This document shows, one piece after another, positions 8,539 to 17,948 of a stretch of 27,546 bases of DNA. A program made the position numbers and the translations under genes. This DNA comes from Chara braunii (lineage: Eukaryota > Streptophyta > Charophyceae > Charales > Characeae). The first letter of the stretch is position 1. Each line of letters starts with the position of its first letter. Below the pieces are notes generated by a model. That model worked only from the letters and a program-made list of their open reading frames with translations. It made no database searches and had not been told where the DNA came from. The stretch covers positions 3,236,713-3,264,258 of the forward strand of contig BFEA01000020.1 of the NCBI GenBank assembly GCA_003427395.1. Direction: 5' to 3'.

Positions 8539-9576
8539 TGCACCCTCACGCGGCCCTTATCAGACATGCAAGTGTTTCTGGGGTTTGAACCCCAGCAACC
8601 TCATGCCCCCCCTAAGTGAAGGCAGGCTTGAATATCCACTTGAGGCCTACTTTCCACATTTTTCATTTGTGGGGTATCGGACAGTTCCAGTACACCACTT
8701 GGTTACAGAGCAATGCAAGCCTTCAGGCTCCGTCCAGAAGAAAACACTGCGCAGCACTGATGTCGTTGAGCCCTGGGCACATGCTGTGTGAGGCCAACAC
8801 ATTACGGACTGGATGCGGCCCAATGAGAAAGCACCACTGTCATCACACATGCACCGCAAGCCAATAAAAATGCTGCAAACACTTGGAGGCTGGGTGGCTG
8901 CCTTAACGTGCCTAACTGCACAAGGCCCAGGCCAGCATCTGAAAATGGGCCTGAGTGCAGACACTTGGGGCCAGACTGAAGCTACTGGGTCCCCACACGC
9001 CTGGTCAAGCCAGCCAGCGGCGGGCACACTTCCATAAAGGAAGTGTGTGCACCAGAGGAGGGCATTCTGGCCTTGGCGGCTATGCTGCAGCACTCACCCA
9101 AGAGTGGCAGCTGCATTACCGCTGCGGGCCAGATGGGCGCATGGGCGCTGAGTAGAGAGGGGTGCTGCTGAGCGAGTGGGCGCACGGCGCCCATAGCCGA
9201 GCGGCTGGGGTGCAGGCAGGCGATGGCGATGGTGGTCTTCGGGTAGGAGGCGCATGCAGAGGGGAGAGAGCATATGAGGAGGGGACGAGAGAGAAAATAC
9301 CTGGTGTATAATGGTCGTCAATCTTGGTGATGATATCCCGTACATTGATCTTCAACTTCGATGTGATCCAGCCGCATGAGCGTAGATAGGATAGATAGGC
9401 TGAGCAGCGCAGGCTTGGCACAGGGCGCCAGACAGTAGGAGCGACATTGGGTACAGTGTTGGTGTTACCAGAGTGTCAACATTGGCACTCGAGTTCATCG
9501 TATTGCCCCTATCTGGACTACTTTGTGATTTTGCAACTTGGACTTCTGTCTATTGCTCTTGCTCGCATTCTTTGCA
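8539..9576 (+). repeat. 5' LTR
   Basis: 1,038 bp starting TGCACCCTCACG and ending CTTTGCA, so it has the TG...CA ends of LTRs. It matches 12509-13580 along nearly its whole length. Shared blocks include TTATCAGACATGCAAGTGTT, ATTTTTCATTTGTG, GCCTTCAGGCTCC, CAAGGCCCAGGCCAGCATCT and CAACTTCGATGTGATCCAG. CCAATAAAAATGC near 8860 could be a polyadenylation signal. Its end lies four bases before the primer-binding site. Confidence 0.82.
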
Positions 9577-9579
9577 ATT

Positions 9580-9592
9580 TGGTATCGGAGCC
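9580..9592 (+). promoter_or_regulatory. Primer-binding site, initiator tRNA-Met type
   Basis: TGGTATCGGAGCC differs at one position from the TGGTATCAGAGC sequence typical of plant LTR elements primed by initiator tRNA-Met. It lies just inside the end of the 5' LTR, where a PBS belongs. This position, together with the LTR pair, is strong support for a retrotransposon. Confidence 0.8.
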
Positions 9593-10506
9593 GGTTCGAT
9601 ATCTCCGTTACCGGCGCTGAAGACTTTGTTACTTGGTGCACTGGCGAAGCTTCTATGCAGTAAGGATACATTGGCACTGGCTTGTTTGAGTGACTCCAGA
9701 GTATAGGGAAGCATCACCGGAAGGCTGTGGCAACAGCATTGGGAGCTGTGGCAACAGCATTGGGAGCTGTGGCGACAGCAGATGTATGTGGGATGGTGAG
9801 AGCATGCTGACATGGCATTTTGACTGAGGTGGCACTGCATTGCATTGTGAGTGGTACCAAGGCTATGACCGGTCGTCAAAAAAGCACATCAGCTTAATTG
9901 GTGAGAAATCTGTGGTTGGGGGCAGCCATCTTATCTTCCCATCTCAATCTCTTCTTACCGTGAAGAAGTGAGTTCGACTTGAGAGTCCTGTTCTTGGTCA
10001 GGAGTTGTGAGCGCTCTAGCTTGAGAGTCGACATTCTTCCTGGTGGCGCATCTGGAAGCAGAGGGTGGTGCCTCTGAAGAGCCCTGGATGAGGCACGGGT
10101 CACCGCCACCATGCCAACCCATGGGAGTAGTACACGCTGGCCATGCTGCATTGTCCATTGAGCTCTTTGCTGCGCTGTAGAGGGAACGCGGATTGACCAG
10201 TCCTATGCGAGAAGTGTACCAGACCGTCTAAAAAGAACCTCTGGCAGAATCTGATCTCTGGTTGTGATTGCCGTCCCATCTGAGGCGTTATATAATTCCT
10301 GAAGACTTCGGGGGCTGTCCTTAAATTGCCTCTTGATCAGCCAGATCATCCGATGTAAGGCTCGTTGCATGCAACGATAAGCAACCGGCAGAACTGGAGA
10401 GCTGGTCATAAGCGGGTTCCTGTGCACAAGGGTGGGCCGGTATGCACACCGTAGACACCAATGCTTGAAGTCCACCTATGAAAGGCAGGGTTCAAGAGAT
10501 TATGGG
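9593..10506 (+). mobile_element. Internal region of the LTR element, no recognisable gag
   Basis: No conserved gag, protease or reverse transcriptase motif could be read in any frame. Three tandem copies of a 21-bp unit (GCTGTGGCAACAGCATTGGG plus one base) lie at 9724-9786 and would encode GAVATAL repeats in one frame. A minus-strand frame of 90 codons at 10203-10475 has no recognised domain. The region probably derives from gag or leader sequence that has decayed, or from unrelated inserted DNA. Confidence 0.45.
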
Positions 10507-10863
10507 CATCGTTAGACACTCCTCGGGGACGCGAATTCCCAAGGAATTGTTCGTTCCCCCTATCCTCGGGGATGCAATCTGAAAAACAAAACGAAAACGC
10601 TCGTAAGGAAACTCCTCAGGCAATAGGAATTTCCCCAGCCATTTCTTCCTTGTGCCCAAGGGACCATGTGAGGTCCCTTGGACACACTGAAGCACAACTG
10701 TTTTTATTTTTCTTTTCTTTTCATTTTTTTGACATCGGTCTTAGAAATTGTCCACGGGCGACGTCCGCAAGGACAGGTGGGACGAAGGGCCCAATTTCCT
10801 CTCGAGCCATTAGGAATCTTTCCTATTGCCCGAGGATTTCAATCGGAGTGTCTAACGACACCC
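10507..10863. mobile_element. Possible inserted foldback element
   Basis: The left end reads ATCGTTAGACACTCC and the right end contains GGAGTGTCTAACGAC, an inverted match of about 14 bp some 350 bp apart. Between them are a second palindrome (GCCCAAGGGACC against GGTCCCTTGG, about 10656-10683) and paired words such as GGCAATAGGAA (10619) against TTCCTATTGCC (10820). It ends directly before the integrase zinc-binding remnant. A MITE-like insertion into the element is plausible; no target duplication was established. Confidence 0.4.
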
Positions 10864-10869
10864 TATGTG

Positions 10870-12426
10870 TCCCTTCTAGTGAAATTCTGCATAATTTATT
10901 TTTGGGCGAGTGTTATGATGCGACTGGGCTACAAGAACACTAATGCTAATCTAGTGCAACATTTCTGGTGGCGTTGTATGCTAGATGATGCAAAGAAGTA
11001 CGTACAGACTTGTCAAATCTGTCAGCGGGATAAGCCGCGAACTCGAGCACCGCTTGCGGTATTTAACCCATTGCCTATTCCTGCAGATCCAGCGTGTCTA
11101 CATGGACTTCAGGGATACATGGATACTCTCATGACAAACGGGACATTTTCTTCATAGTGCACAGGTTCACCAAGTACTCTAGACTAATTGCCATGCCAGA
11201 AACCGCAACGACAGAACACGTCATCTAGTTAGTCATGGATAATTGGGTGCGTGATTTTGGACAGCCTAAGATCATTGTCAGCGACAGAGATGCCTGGTTC
11301 ACGAGTGAGATATGGAAGAAAGCCGCTGAACAGATGGTACTCAACTTCGAATGACTTTGGGGAATCATCCCAAAGCCAACGGCCAATCGGAACAGATGAA
11401 CCATGTGGTGCAGCATCTGCTGCAGCATTACATCAAGTCCAGCCAAGATGACTGGGACGAGAAACTTCTTCTCATCACCAGTCTGTACAATATTGTTGTA
11501 CATAGCACCACCGGTGTCAGTCCCAATCCGCTGCATTTGGGTAAGGCCTAGATCTGCGCTAGACTTCCTTCCTGAAAACCTACAGACTGCAAACCCTGGA
11601 ACCATATAATTTGGTGTCCGGCATGAGAAATTGTTGCAGCAGGCTGTCGAGCACATCAGAAAATCTGAAGAGGCAATGATTGCCTCTGAGAACAAACACA
11701 GACGACAGTCCAAATTTCTGGGTAAACGCTACTGACCTGGGACAGGAATTCGGTATCTCTAGATAGCAAATGCCCAAGTACTTCGGTCCCTCGTACGTGA
11801 TTAGAATCCCTGGTCATCTACGCGCTTGCGCTGTCTTTGCCACTTCCAACGTTGCACCTTCCGCTGAGACAGATCTGTTCCCATCAAGGAGGTCAATGCT
11901 GGCCCCATCCATGGATGGCCACACGGACGTCGACAACATTTTGGAACATAGAGACTTGCCTGTTCCCCAAGCCTGTGGGCAGGGGAAGACTGCCAAAACC
12001 TATGAGGGAGTACCCGGTCAGTTTTAGGCATCATACAGATGCAAAGAAAGATCGTTTGTTCACAAGAGCTTGCCAAAACAGCACCTCAGATCGTGGCTGA
12101 GTTTGGAACATAGAGACTTGCCTGTTCCCCAAGCCTGTGGGCAGGGGAAGACTGCCAAAACCTATGAGGGAGTACCCGGTCAGTTTCAGGCATCATACAG
12201 ATCCAAAGGAAGATCGTTTGTTCACAAGAGCTTGCCAAAACAGCACCTCAGATCGTGGCTGAGTTTGGAACATAGAGACTTGCCTGTTCCCCAAGCCTGT
12301 GGGCAGGGGAAGACTGCCAAAACCTATGAGGGAGTACCCGGTCAGTTTCAGGCATCATACAGATACAAAGGAAGATCGTTTGTTCACAAGAGCTTGCCAA
12401 AACAGCACCTCAGATCGTGGCTGAGT
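10870..12426 (+). pseudogene. Ty3/gypsy integrase and C-terminal region, frame-broken
   Basis: Reading left to right, the remnant shows part of the HHCC zinc-binding motif (EILHNLFLGEC near 10880; HFWW and CQICQRDKPRTRAPL at about 10963-11055). The integrase core follows, with aspartate-containing words MDF (about 11102) and SDRDAWFTSE (from 11280), and the third acidic residue in GQSEQMN (about 11381-11401). A chromodomain-side tail begins with PKYFGPSYVIRIPGHL (about 11773). The reading frame changes at least four times (near 10930, 11095, 11140 and 11345), and an in-frame TAG lies at 11226-11228, so no functional integrase can be made. In intact elements this enzyme inserts the DNA copy into the genome. 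The order matches Ty3/gypsy pol. Confidence 0.85.
11941..12426 (+). repeat. Three exact-period 162-bp tandem copies
   Basis: Copies run 11941-12102, 12103-12264 and 12265-12426, with no length change. They differ at only a few positions, chiefly in CATACAGAT(G/C/A)CAAAG. Each contains GACTTGCCTGTTCCCCAAGC and AACAGCACCTCAGATCGTGG. The period is 54 codons, so frame is kept; copy 1 has a stop (TTTTAG) where copies 2 and 3 read TTTCAG. It amplifies the tail of the integrase polyprotein. Confidence 0.92.
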
Positions 12427-12508
12427 ACGAACGAAAACAGAAAGGAAAGCACTTGTGTAGAAGCATCTCAGCGGACTTTCTATGATCAGTGGGATAGAAT
12501 GCAAGGAA
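12427..12508 (+). mobile_element. End of internal region, polypurine-tract position
   Basis: Short stretch between the triplication and the 3' LTR. The last bases before the LTR are GATAGAATGCAAGGAA, which is purine-biased but not a classical long polypurine tract. Assignment rests on position only. Confidence 0.4.
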
Positions 12509-13580
12509 TGAACCCTTGCAGGGCCATTATCAGACATGCAAGTGTTCTGGTCTGTGGCCCCCAGCAACCACCTGCCCGCCCCAAGTGAAGGTGAGCCTGA
12601 ATATCCACGTGAGGCCTTCTTTCGACATTTTTCATTTGTGTGGTATCAGACAGCTGCAGCAAGCCAGCAAAGCGAGCCTTCAGGCTCCTTCCAGAAGAAG
12701 ATGCTGCGCTGTACAGTTGAGCCCAGGGCTCAGGTGGTTGCCCTGGGCATGCGCTGTGTGATGCCGACACATCACGGACTGGATGCGGCTGCGCTGTACA
12801 GTTGAGCCCAGGGCTCAGGTGGTTGCCCTGGGCATGCGCTGTGTGACGCCGACACATCACGGACTGAATGCGGGCCAATGAGAAAGCAACATTGTTGTCA
12901 CACATGCACCGCGAGTCAATGAAAATGCTACAAACACTTGGAAGCTGAACACCTGCCTGAATGTGCCTAACTGCACAAGGCCCAGGCCAGCATCTGAAAC
13001 TGGGCCTGGGCGCAGACCGTTGAGCCCAGACTGAAGCTACTGGGCCCCCACACACCTGGCCAAGCCAGCCAGCAGCGGCCACACTTTCCATAAAGGAAAC
13101 TGTGTGCCCCAGAGGAGGGCATTCTGGCCTTGGTGAGCATTGCGGCCACGCTGCTGCACTCCCACAAGTGCAGCTGCATTAGCGCTGTGGGCCAGACGCG
13201 TGCACTGGAGCTGAGTTGAGAGAGGCTCTGCTGAGGCACTGGTCGCACAGCGGCCATGGCCAGGCTGCAGGTGATGGTGATGGTGGTCTTCAGGTAGTTG
13301 GCACATGCAGAGGGGAGAGAGTATGATGAGGGAAGGAGAGAGAACGTCCTTCTGTATGCTGGCAGTAGGCATTGGTGATGACGTCACATACATCGGTCTT
13401 CAACTTCGATGTGATCCAGTCGCATGAACGTAGATAGGATAGATAGGCTGTGTAGCTCAGGCTGGGCACTGGGTACCAGACAGTATTTGGACACTGTCTG
13501 GGACAGTGAGCAGAGACATTGGATACAGTGTTGGTGTGACCAGAGAGCATTGGCACTCGAGTTCATTGTATTGCTCATAT
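12509..13580 (+). repeat. 3' LTR, main part
   Basis: Begins TGAACCCTTGCAGGGCCATT, aligning with the 5' LTR start. It follows the 5' copy through CATTGGCACTCGAGTTCAT (about 13551), after which similarity stops near 13580. It contains a private 85-bp tandem duplication (12703-12787 and 12788-12872) absent from the 5' LTR. The many substitutions and indels between the LTRs indicate an old insertion. Confidence 0.8.
12703..12872 (+). repeat. 85-bp tandem duplication inside the 3' LTR
   Basis: GCTGCGCTGTACAGTTGAGC starts both copies (12703 and 12788). They differ by a few substitutions such as GTGATGCC versus GTGACGCC. The 5' LTR has only one equivalent block near 8755-8815, so the duplication arose after insertion or in the template of the 3' LTR. 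Confidence 0.85.
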
Positions 13581-14709
13581 TTGGATAGTATTGAAACGGT
13601 TTTCACCTTTCTGCAGTCACAGATGCGGGCCCTAGAGTTCGATCCCCAGACCTTACCTTGCCCATGTACAGTATCGAGTTGACCCCCGAGTTTTTAAACC
13701 CGTGACCTGTGTTTTGATAGTTGGTTGTTGTCTGTTGTAGGTCTGTGAAGTTGTAGGGGTTCGACCTGTAGGTCTGTCGAGTAGGGGTCACAGCTCTGTA
13801 GAGGCCGTAGCTGTAGGTTTTCTGAGAGGCCAAGGTCTTACCTGCTACAGTCCCAAAAGGTCAAGGTCGTAGCTGCTACAGTACTCGAAAGGCCAAGTCC
13901 ACAGACTTCCGGAAGGTTCCGAAGTGGCCTTTCAAATTTGTCTCACGTTTAGCCATTTTCTGAGAGGCCAAGGTCATAGCTGCTACAGTCCTGAAAGGTA
14001 AAGGTCGTAGCTGCTACAGTACTCGAAAGGCCTAGTCCACAGACTTCCGGAAGGTCCAGAAGTGGTCTTTCGAAATTGTCTCACGTTTAGCCAGAGGCAA
14101 GTGGGCGAGTGGTAAGCCCAACCGCACTGAGTCGGCAGTGCGACTGCGTCAAGTCGGCAGTACAACCTCGTGCAGTCAGCGGTACCAGTACCAGTCAGTC
14201 GCAGTCCAGTCAAGCGAGTACCGACTGGGACTGAGTGCACCAAGGGCCTGGTGAAAAAGGGCAGACCAGCAGCAAACAGAAGCATAAATCAAGAGTAACG
14301 CCCAGCAATTCATTCATTCGTGTGTAAGCCATGCGGAAGCGCTGCTACAACGTCTTGTGCGAAGGTGGCCTGCTGGTTGCCTGCTAAAGAGCGAGATCGT
14401 AGACCAGTAGTGGTAGAGCGGCCATAGCCGCAATAGGAAGAAGATAGGTTCAGTGTGTGTGTGTGGTGGTATTCAGGATGATCCAGAGTTGAGTATGTGC
14501 AAAGGGTGGTGTTGGACACAGTGACGAGAGTTGAGTGTGCAGGCGCTGAAGCGCTCATCTGAACTGTGTTCTCGTTTTCCCATATCTTTGAGCTTTGAGT
14601 GGGCGCACTGCGCCAGTGTGAATCACCACCTGTATGCATGTATGCAAAGTGGAAAAGAAAGTGAGTCCAATTGCAGTATGGCGCATTGTACTCTGTGCTT
14701 GGTACATGA
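13581..14709. other. Unrecognised 1.1-kb segment interrupting the 3' LTR
   Basis: Lies between the truncated 3' LTR and its apparent terminal 68 bp. Apart from a 138-bp tandem pair and a short (GT)n at about 14452-14464, no known family was recognised. No protein domain was found in any frame. It may be a nested non-autonomous insertion or may join two different elements. Confidence 0.45.
13821..14096 (+). repeat. 138-bp tandem pair
   Basis: Copies at 13821-13958 and 13959-14096 both begin TCTGAGAGGCCAAGGTC and end near TTGTCTCACGTTTAGCC. Each copy also contains an internal shorter echo (AAGGTC.TAGCTGCTACAGT twice). They differ at roughly ten positions. Confidence 0.88.
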
Positions 14710-14777
14710 CTATCTGGACTACTTCGTTACTTTGCATCTTAGATTTCTGTCTATCGCTCTCGCTCATATTCCTTGCA
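14710..14777 (+). repeat. Detached terminal 68 bp of the LTR
   Basis: Aligns without gaps to the last 68 bp of the 5' LTR (9509-9576) with 11 mismatches. It starts CTATCTGGACTACTT and ends CCTTGCA, the expected CA terminus. It probably marks the true right end of the retrotransposon, though a separate element remnant is possible. Confidence 0.7.
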
Positions 14778-15359
14778 CGAGAGTGCCCCCTGGGTTGCAA
14801 TTGTCAGCTTTCCATGGAAAGCATCCTGCCTCGCTGGCAGGGCACTGAAGCTAAATTAAAAGAAAAAAATAAAAAACACAAAATAACAAAAAAAACACAA
14901 CAAAACTAGCCATGATTCCTTTTTTTTCCATCCACTAATTACAAATTTCTAGACATTTATCTCTCTCATGATTCTGGGCAGATGCATTCCTGGAAGAACT
15001 GCTGTGAGCACACCTCCTTCGTGGCTTTTTCGAGAAGTCCTTCCTTCCAACTCTGCAGTTATTTTTCTTTTCTTTTCTTTTTCCCAATCGAGCCCCCAAA
15101 TGTTTCCTTTATCCCACAAAACGAAACATTTTCTTTTCGCCAACCCTCGCTGGGACCCCCGAACTTTTCGGTTGAGGTCATTTTCCCGACTGGGACTACA
15201 CCTGCAAAAGGTACTGATGGTTTGAGAAGAAGAGCATGAGGGACAGCACGATTGATGCATGTCATCCCCGCAGGTGACATGCTAATTGTACACGTGGACC
15301 CGCAGAGCACGAGGGACCTACATTGAACATGTGGACGGGATCATTTCGTTTCTTTTAAT
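14778..15359. other. Unrecognised sequence
   Basis: Contains an A-rich run at about 14855-14905, T/C-rich stretches, and a compact palindrome at 15257-15282 (GCATGTCA, 10-bp loop, TGACATGC). Frames across it have no recognised domain. The A-rich tract might be a retroposon tail, but no matching 5' structure was found. Confidence 0.3.
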
Positions 15360-15645
15360 TTTTAGGGAGAGGCAGGGAGGGAGAGAGAGAGAGACGCTTG
15401 TCCGTGATGGCACATGCGCTACAGGGAAAATAGCACCCGCATTGGGGAGGGAGGAGAGGAACAAAAGAGACAGGGAGCAGAGGAGAGAGGGAAAGATGCA
15501 TGTGCTAGAGCAATGTGTGTCGGTGTGTGTGTGTGTGCGTGTGAATGAGTGTGACAATGTGTGTGTGAGAGGGAGAAAGAGGGGGGGGGGGACGGGGGGG
15601 GAGGACGCAGCACTGTCCACAAAATGATTCTAACATGTGACTCTT
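15360..15645. repeat. Purine- and GT-rich low-complexity region
   Basis: (GA)-rich DNA, then (GT)n at about 15519-15536, then long G-runs (about 15580-15603). The open frames here are Arg/Glu/Gly-rich on one strand and Pro/His/Thr-rich on the other, as expected of simple sequence. Confidence 0.6.
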
Positions 15646-15656
15646 CATTTTGTTTT

Positions 15657-15885
15657 GAATTATGTCTTCCGTTGTGGGTGGCCTTCGGGTGGTCGAGGTC
15701 AAGAAGACTGACTGGTCAAAGAAAGATAGATACTGGATTGACGTACACGATTGGATCTAGATCATATTTTGGTTGTGCCGGTTTGGCAGGGCTTTTGCAT
15801 TACATCTTCCGTTGTAGGTGGCCTTAGGGTGGTCGCGGTCGAGATGAATGGTCGAAGAAATATATATACCAGATCGATGTAGGAA
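15657..15885 (+). repeat. Diverged direct duplication
   Basis: TCTTCCGTTGTGGGTGGCCT (from about 15665) and TCTTCCGTTGTAGGTGGCCT (from about 15807) begin two copies of roughly 85 bp that share GGTGGTCG.GGTC, TGGTC.AAGAAA.ATA and GATYGATGTA-like parts. The intervening part is single copy. Confidence 0.65.
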
Positions 15886-16234
15886 GACCATTTTTTTTGG
15901 CTTGCAGCAGGTTTAAACTTTAAAGTGGAGTAGGAAGTTTTTGCTTCCTTTTGAAAACTTTTAATTTGTTTGGCTTTTCACTAAGTTTTAACCTCACGGT
16001 GAATTTTGTGCCAAGGGTTGGGAAATGTCAGGGCAGCGGTCCCGAATTGACCATTCTGTTACAAGACTATAATTCCCAACGCCTGCTCCTAAGCTGGGTA
16101 ATGGTCCTAGTACTTCGTTTCCCGGTTGTTTGTGGAGGGATTCCAGGCCTCCTTTCGTGTGGTAATAAAATGAGCTGAGTTTTTCTTGTGCAGAAAAAGG
16201 AAATATTCCCGGTTGCAATCCTACACAACATACA
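15886..16234. other. Unrecognised sequence
   Basis: Mixed-composition, T-rich at first. A TTTTTCTTGTGCAG at about 16179-16192 looks like a plus-strand splice acceptor, but no plausible exon follows. No domain was recognised. Confidence 0.25.
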
Positions 16235-16241
16235 TTTTTTT

Positions 16242-16374
16242 AAGGATTCTTGATATTTTTTGTTTTTTCGATTTTGGGGCCTCAGCAAATTGGGTACCTC
16301 AACCAACACGCAGCATTTCTTGTTTTTTTTGTTTTTTCAATTTTGGGGCCTCACAAAGTTGCTACCTCAACCGA
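16242..16374 (+). repeat. T-rich tandem duplication
   Basis: Two copies, the first about 16256-16312 and the second about 16325-16374, share a T-rich run (TTTTTGTTTTTTC), then ATTTTGGGGCCTCA, an AA(A/G)TTG.TACCTCAACC segment and a CG-containing end. They are diverged by several substitutions and short indels. Confidence 0.65.
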
Positions 16375-16581
16375 CCGGCGGGCATTATATTCATACATAA
16401 CATCTACGCATTATTTTCGGGTTCAGAAGGTAGGCCAGTACCACAAAACCCGAGCGTAACACCACAAGCACCACTGCTTAAAGCACCCTCATACCATGCA
16501 AACCATGTGCTCTAGAACAGACAGCCCATGGGGATCTCACTAACACCACACACTTTCTAAGCCTCCTTGAGAGGATTCAAC

Positions 16582-16737
16582 GGCATCAACGAACGGGGGT
16601 ACTACACGGCATCAAAGAACAGGGGTACTACACGGCATGAAAGAATGGGGGTACCACACGGCATCAAAGAACGGGGGTACTACGCAGCATCAAAGAATGG
16701 GGGTACTACACAGCATAAAAGAACGGGGGTACTATGT
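16582..16737 (+). repeat. 26-bp minisatellite, six copies
   Basis: Units start at 16582, 16608, 16634, 16660, 16686 and 16712. The consensus is GGCATCAAAGAACGGGGGTA followed by CTACAC. The period is constant at 26 bp, so the reading frame rotates and only three units restore it. The 60-codon frame across it is a by-product, not a supported gene. Confidence 0.92.
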
Positions 16738-17348
16738 GTGCACACTTGAGTATTCTTAAACCACCACTACCTTTAAGGCTGCTGTCCCATTGGGAATATA
16801 ACCTAAACCGCATTCCTTGGGGGCCTTGGGAAAGGGCCCAATGGGCGGCTGCCGTTGATATGGTCATCGGCGGCACGTCCGACATACGTGAAAGGTAGTG
16901 GCAGTTTGACCACCAGTACCTACAAGCCTCTCTTCCCCGCGGTGGATTTCTGCTGCACCCCTCATTTGCCGCAAATTTGCAAAATAAGTGATTGGCCGCA
17001 AGCCATGGTGAGACTGGACAAGAGGCAAAACAGCAGGCGATGAAGTTGGGACACTGCTGCGAGAATACTGCTGAACAAGAGCAGAATACAGCGACAAAGG
17101 AATTAGCAGGGGAATAGAATACTGCGGCAATAACAAGGGCAACAAGAGCAGGATACAGCAATAGAAAAAAGGAGAAAAGTGGTGCATTGTATCTTACTTC
17201 TGCTTTAGGTGCAAGGTTTCCTGTGTATGTGTGGTTGAGTCGAGAACTGCCCACATACCAATCTGCCGAAGCGCTCTTGCACTCTGTGCAGTTCCATGCA
17301 AAGCACCATCGAAACCCCTCCAAACACACTTCCACTATGGCGGATCAA
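16738..17348. other. Unrecognised region with a 209-codon minus-strand frame
   Basis: A minus-strand frame spans 17335-16706 but runs into the minisatellite at its end. It shows no domain I recognise; a Leu/Phe/Ala-rich hydrophobic patch lies around residues 50-95. Base composition is moderate. It could be decayed transposon or chance. Given the DCD gene upstream on the same strand, an exon of that gene could lie here, but I found no convincing one. Confidence 0.25.
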
Positions 17349-17372
17349 CCCCCCCCCCCCCCCCCCCCCCCC
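17349..17372 (+). repeat. Homopolymer C24 tract
   Basis: Twenty-four consecutive C bases. Such tracts are replication- and sequencing-unstable, so the length may be inaccurate. Confidence 0.9.
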
Positions 17373-17778
17373 AACTGCCGAACCCACTCACCCACTCCAC
17401 CGAATTTCCCTAGCCGATGTACGTGCGAAGTATACTGCAACAGGGAGGCACAAAACGACTTCACTCAACACTGAACATGCCCGCCCACCACGCAACCCTT
17501 AGATTCGACAAGACGTCCCAGCCCGCTTCCCCAAATCGTTCCCCTCGTGATGGAGACCACATGTGTTACAATAGGAGTTCGTTTAGAGTACATTTCTTCT
17601 CTCTGGTCGAGGGAAAGAGCATATGACTCAGTACACTTCCGCTTGCTATTCTTTTCTCTTATTCTGCTATTATCCCACCCGTTCCGGTCTAAGGTAAGTC
17701 CCAGCCAAACTAACCCGAAGCAAACTCGCATCAAACTGAACCCAAGCGGCGGCATGGAACAGCTCCAATCCCCGCCGC
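17373..17778. other. Unrecognised region downstream of DCD exon 2
   Basis: Expected position for further exons of the minus-strand DCD gene. On the minus strand CTCTTTCCCTCGACCAG at about 17604-17620 resembles a splice acceptor, but the following frame does not look like the end of a DCD domain. No firm exon is called. Confidence 0.25.
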
Positions 17779-17884
17779 CTCACTTCTGCTTTGAGCGTAT
17801 TTAACTGACAGATGCACATGACACACAATCACTCACTTCTGCTTTGAGCGTATTATATTGACAGACGCACATGACACACAATCA
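17779..17884 (+). repeat. 53-bp tandem duplication
   Basis: Copies begin at 17779 and 17832 with CTCACTTCTGCTTTGAGCGT and share ACTGACAGA.GCACATGACA-type sequence and the end ACACAATCA. It lies in the presumed intron after DCD exon 2. Confidence 0.85.
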
Positions 17885-17948
17885 CTCGTGCTCCAAGTGC
17901 AGAGCCACCGACTCCAAAGGCTGTGCATTTTTCCGTTTGGAAACTTAC

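Larger units (their letters stand above)
8539..14777 (+). mobile_element. Decayed, internally deleted Ty3/gypsy LTR retrotransposon
   Basis: Two direct repeats of about 1 kb (8539-9576 and 12509 onward) flank a segment with a tRNA-type primer-binding site at its left and an integrase remnant in the middle. That is the normal LTR - PBS - pol - LTR order. Only integrase and a chromodomain-side tail can be recognised between the LTRs; gag, protease and most of reverse transcriptase are absent or unrecognisable in the roughly 2.9 kb internal region. Frameshifts, stops, a 162-bp triplication and divergent LTRs show that it is old and inactive. The right boundary depends on treating 14710-14777 as the displaced end of the 3' LTR. 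Confidence 0.8.

Noticed and set aside
8578-8595. tRNA T-arm-like CTGGGGTTTGAACCCCAG
   Set aside because: No acceptor stem, D-arm or anticodon arm can be placed around it, and the matching site in the 3' LTR has lost the stem.
13628-13645. B-box-like AGTTCGATCCCC suggesting a SINE head
   Set aside because: No upstream A-box within 30-50 bases. The A-box-like TGGGCGAGTGGTAAG at about 14102 lies downstream, in the wrong order.
16582-16737. CRISPR-like array
   Set aside because: The 26-bp units are contiguous without spacers, and the context is a plant-type nuclear genome.
16706-17335. 209-codon minus-strand frame as a membrane protein gene
   Set aside because: It has a hydrophobic patch, but no family similarity I recognise, and it ends inside the 26-bp minisatellite.
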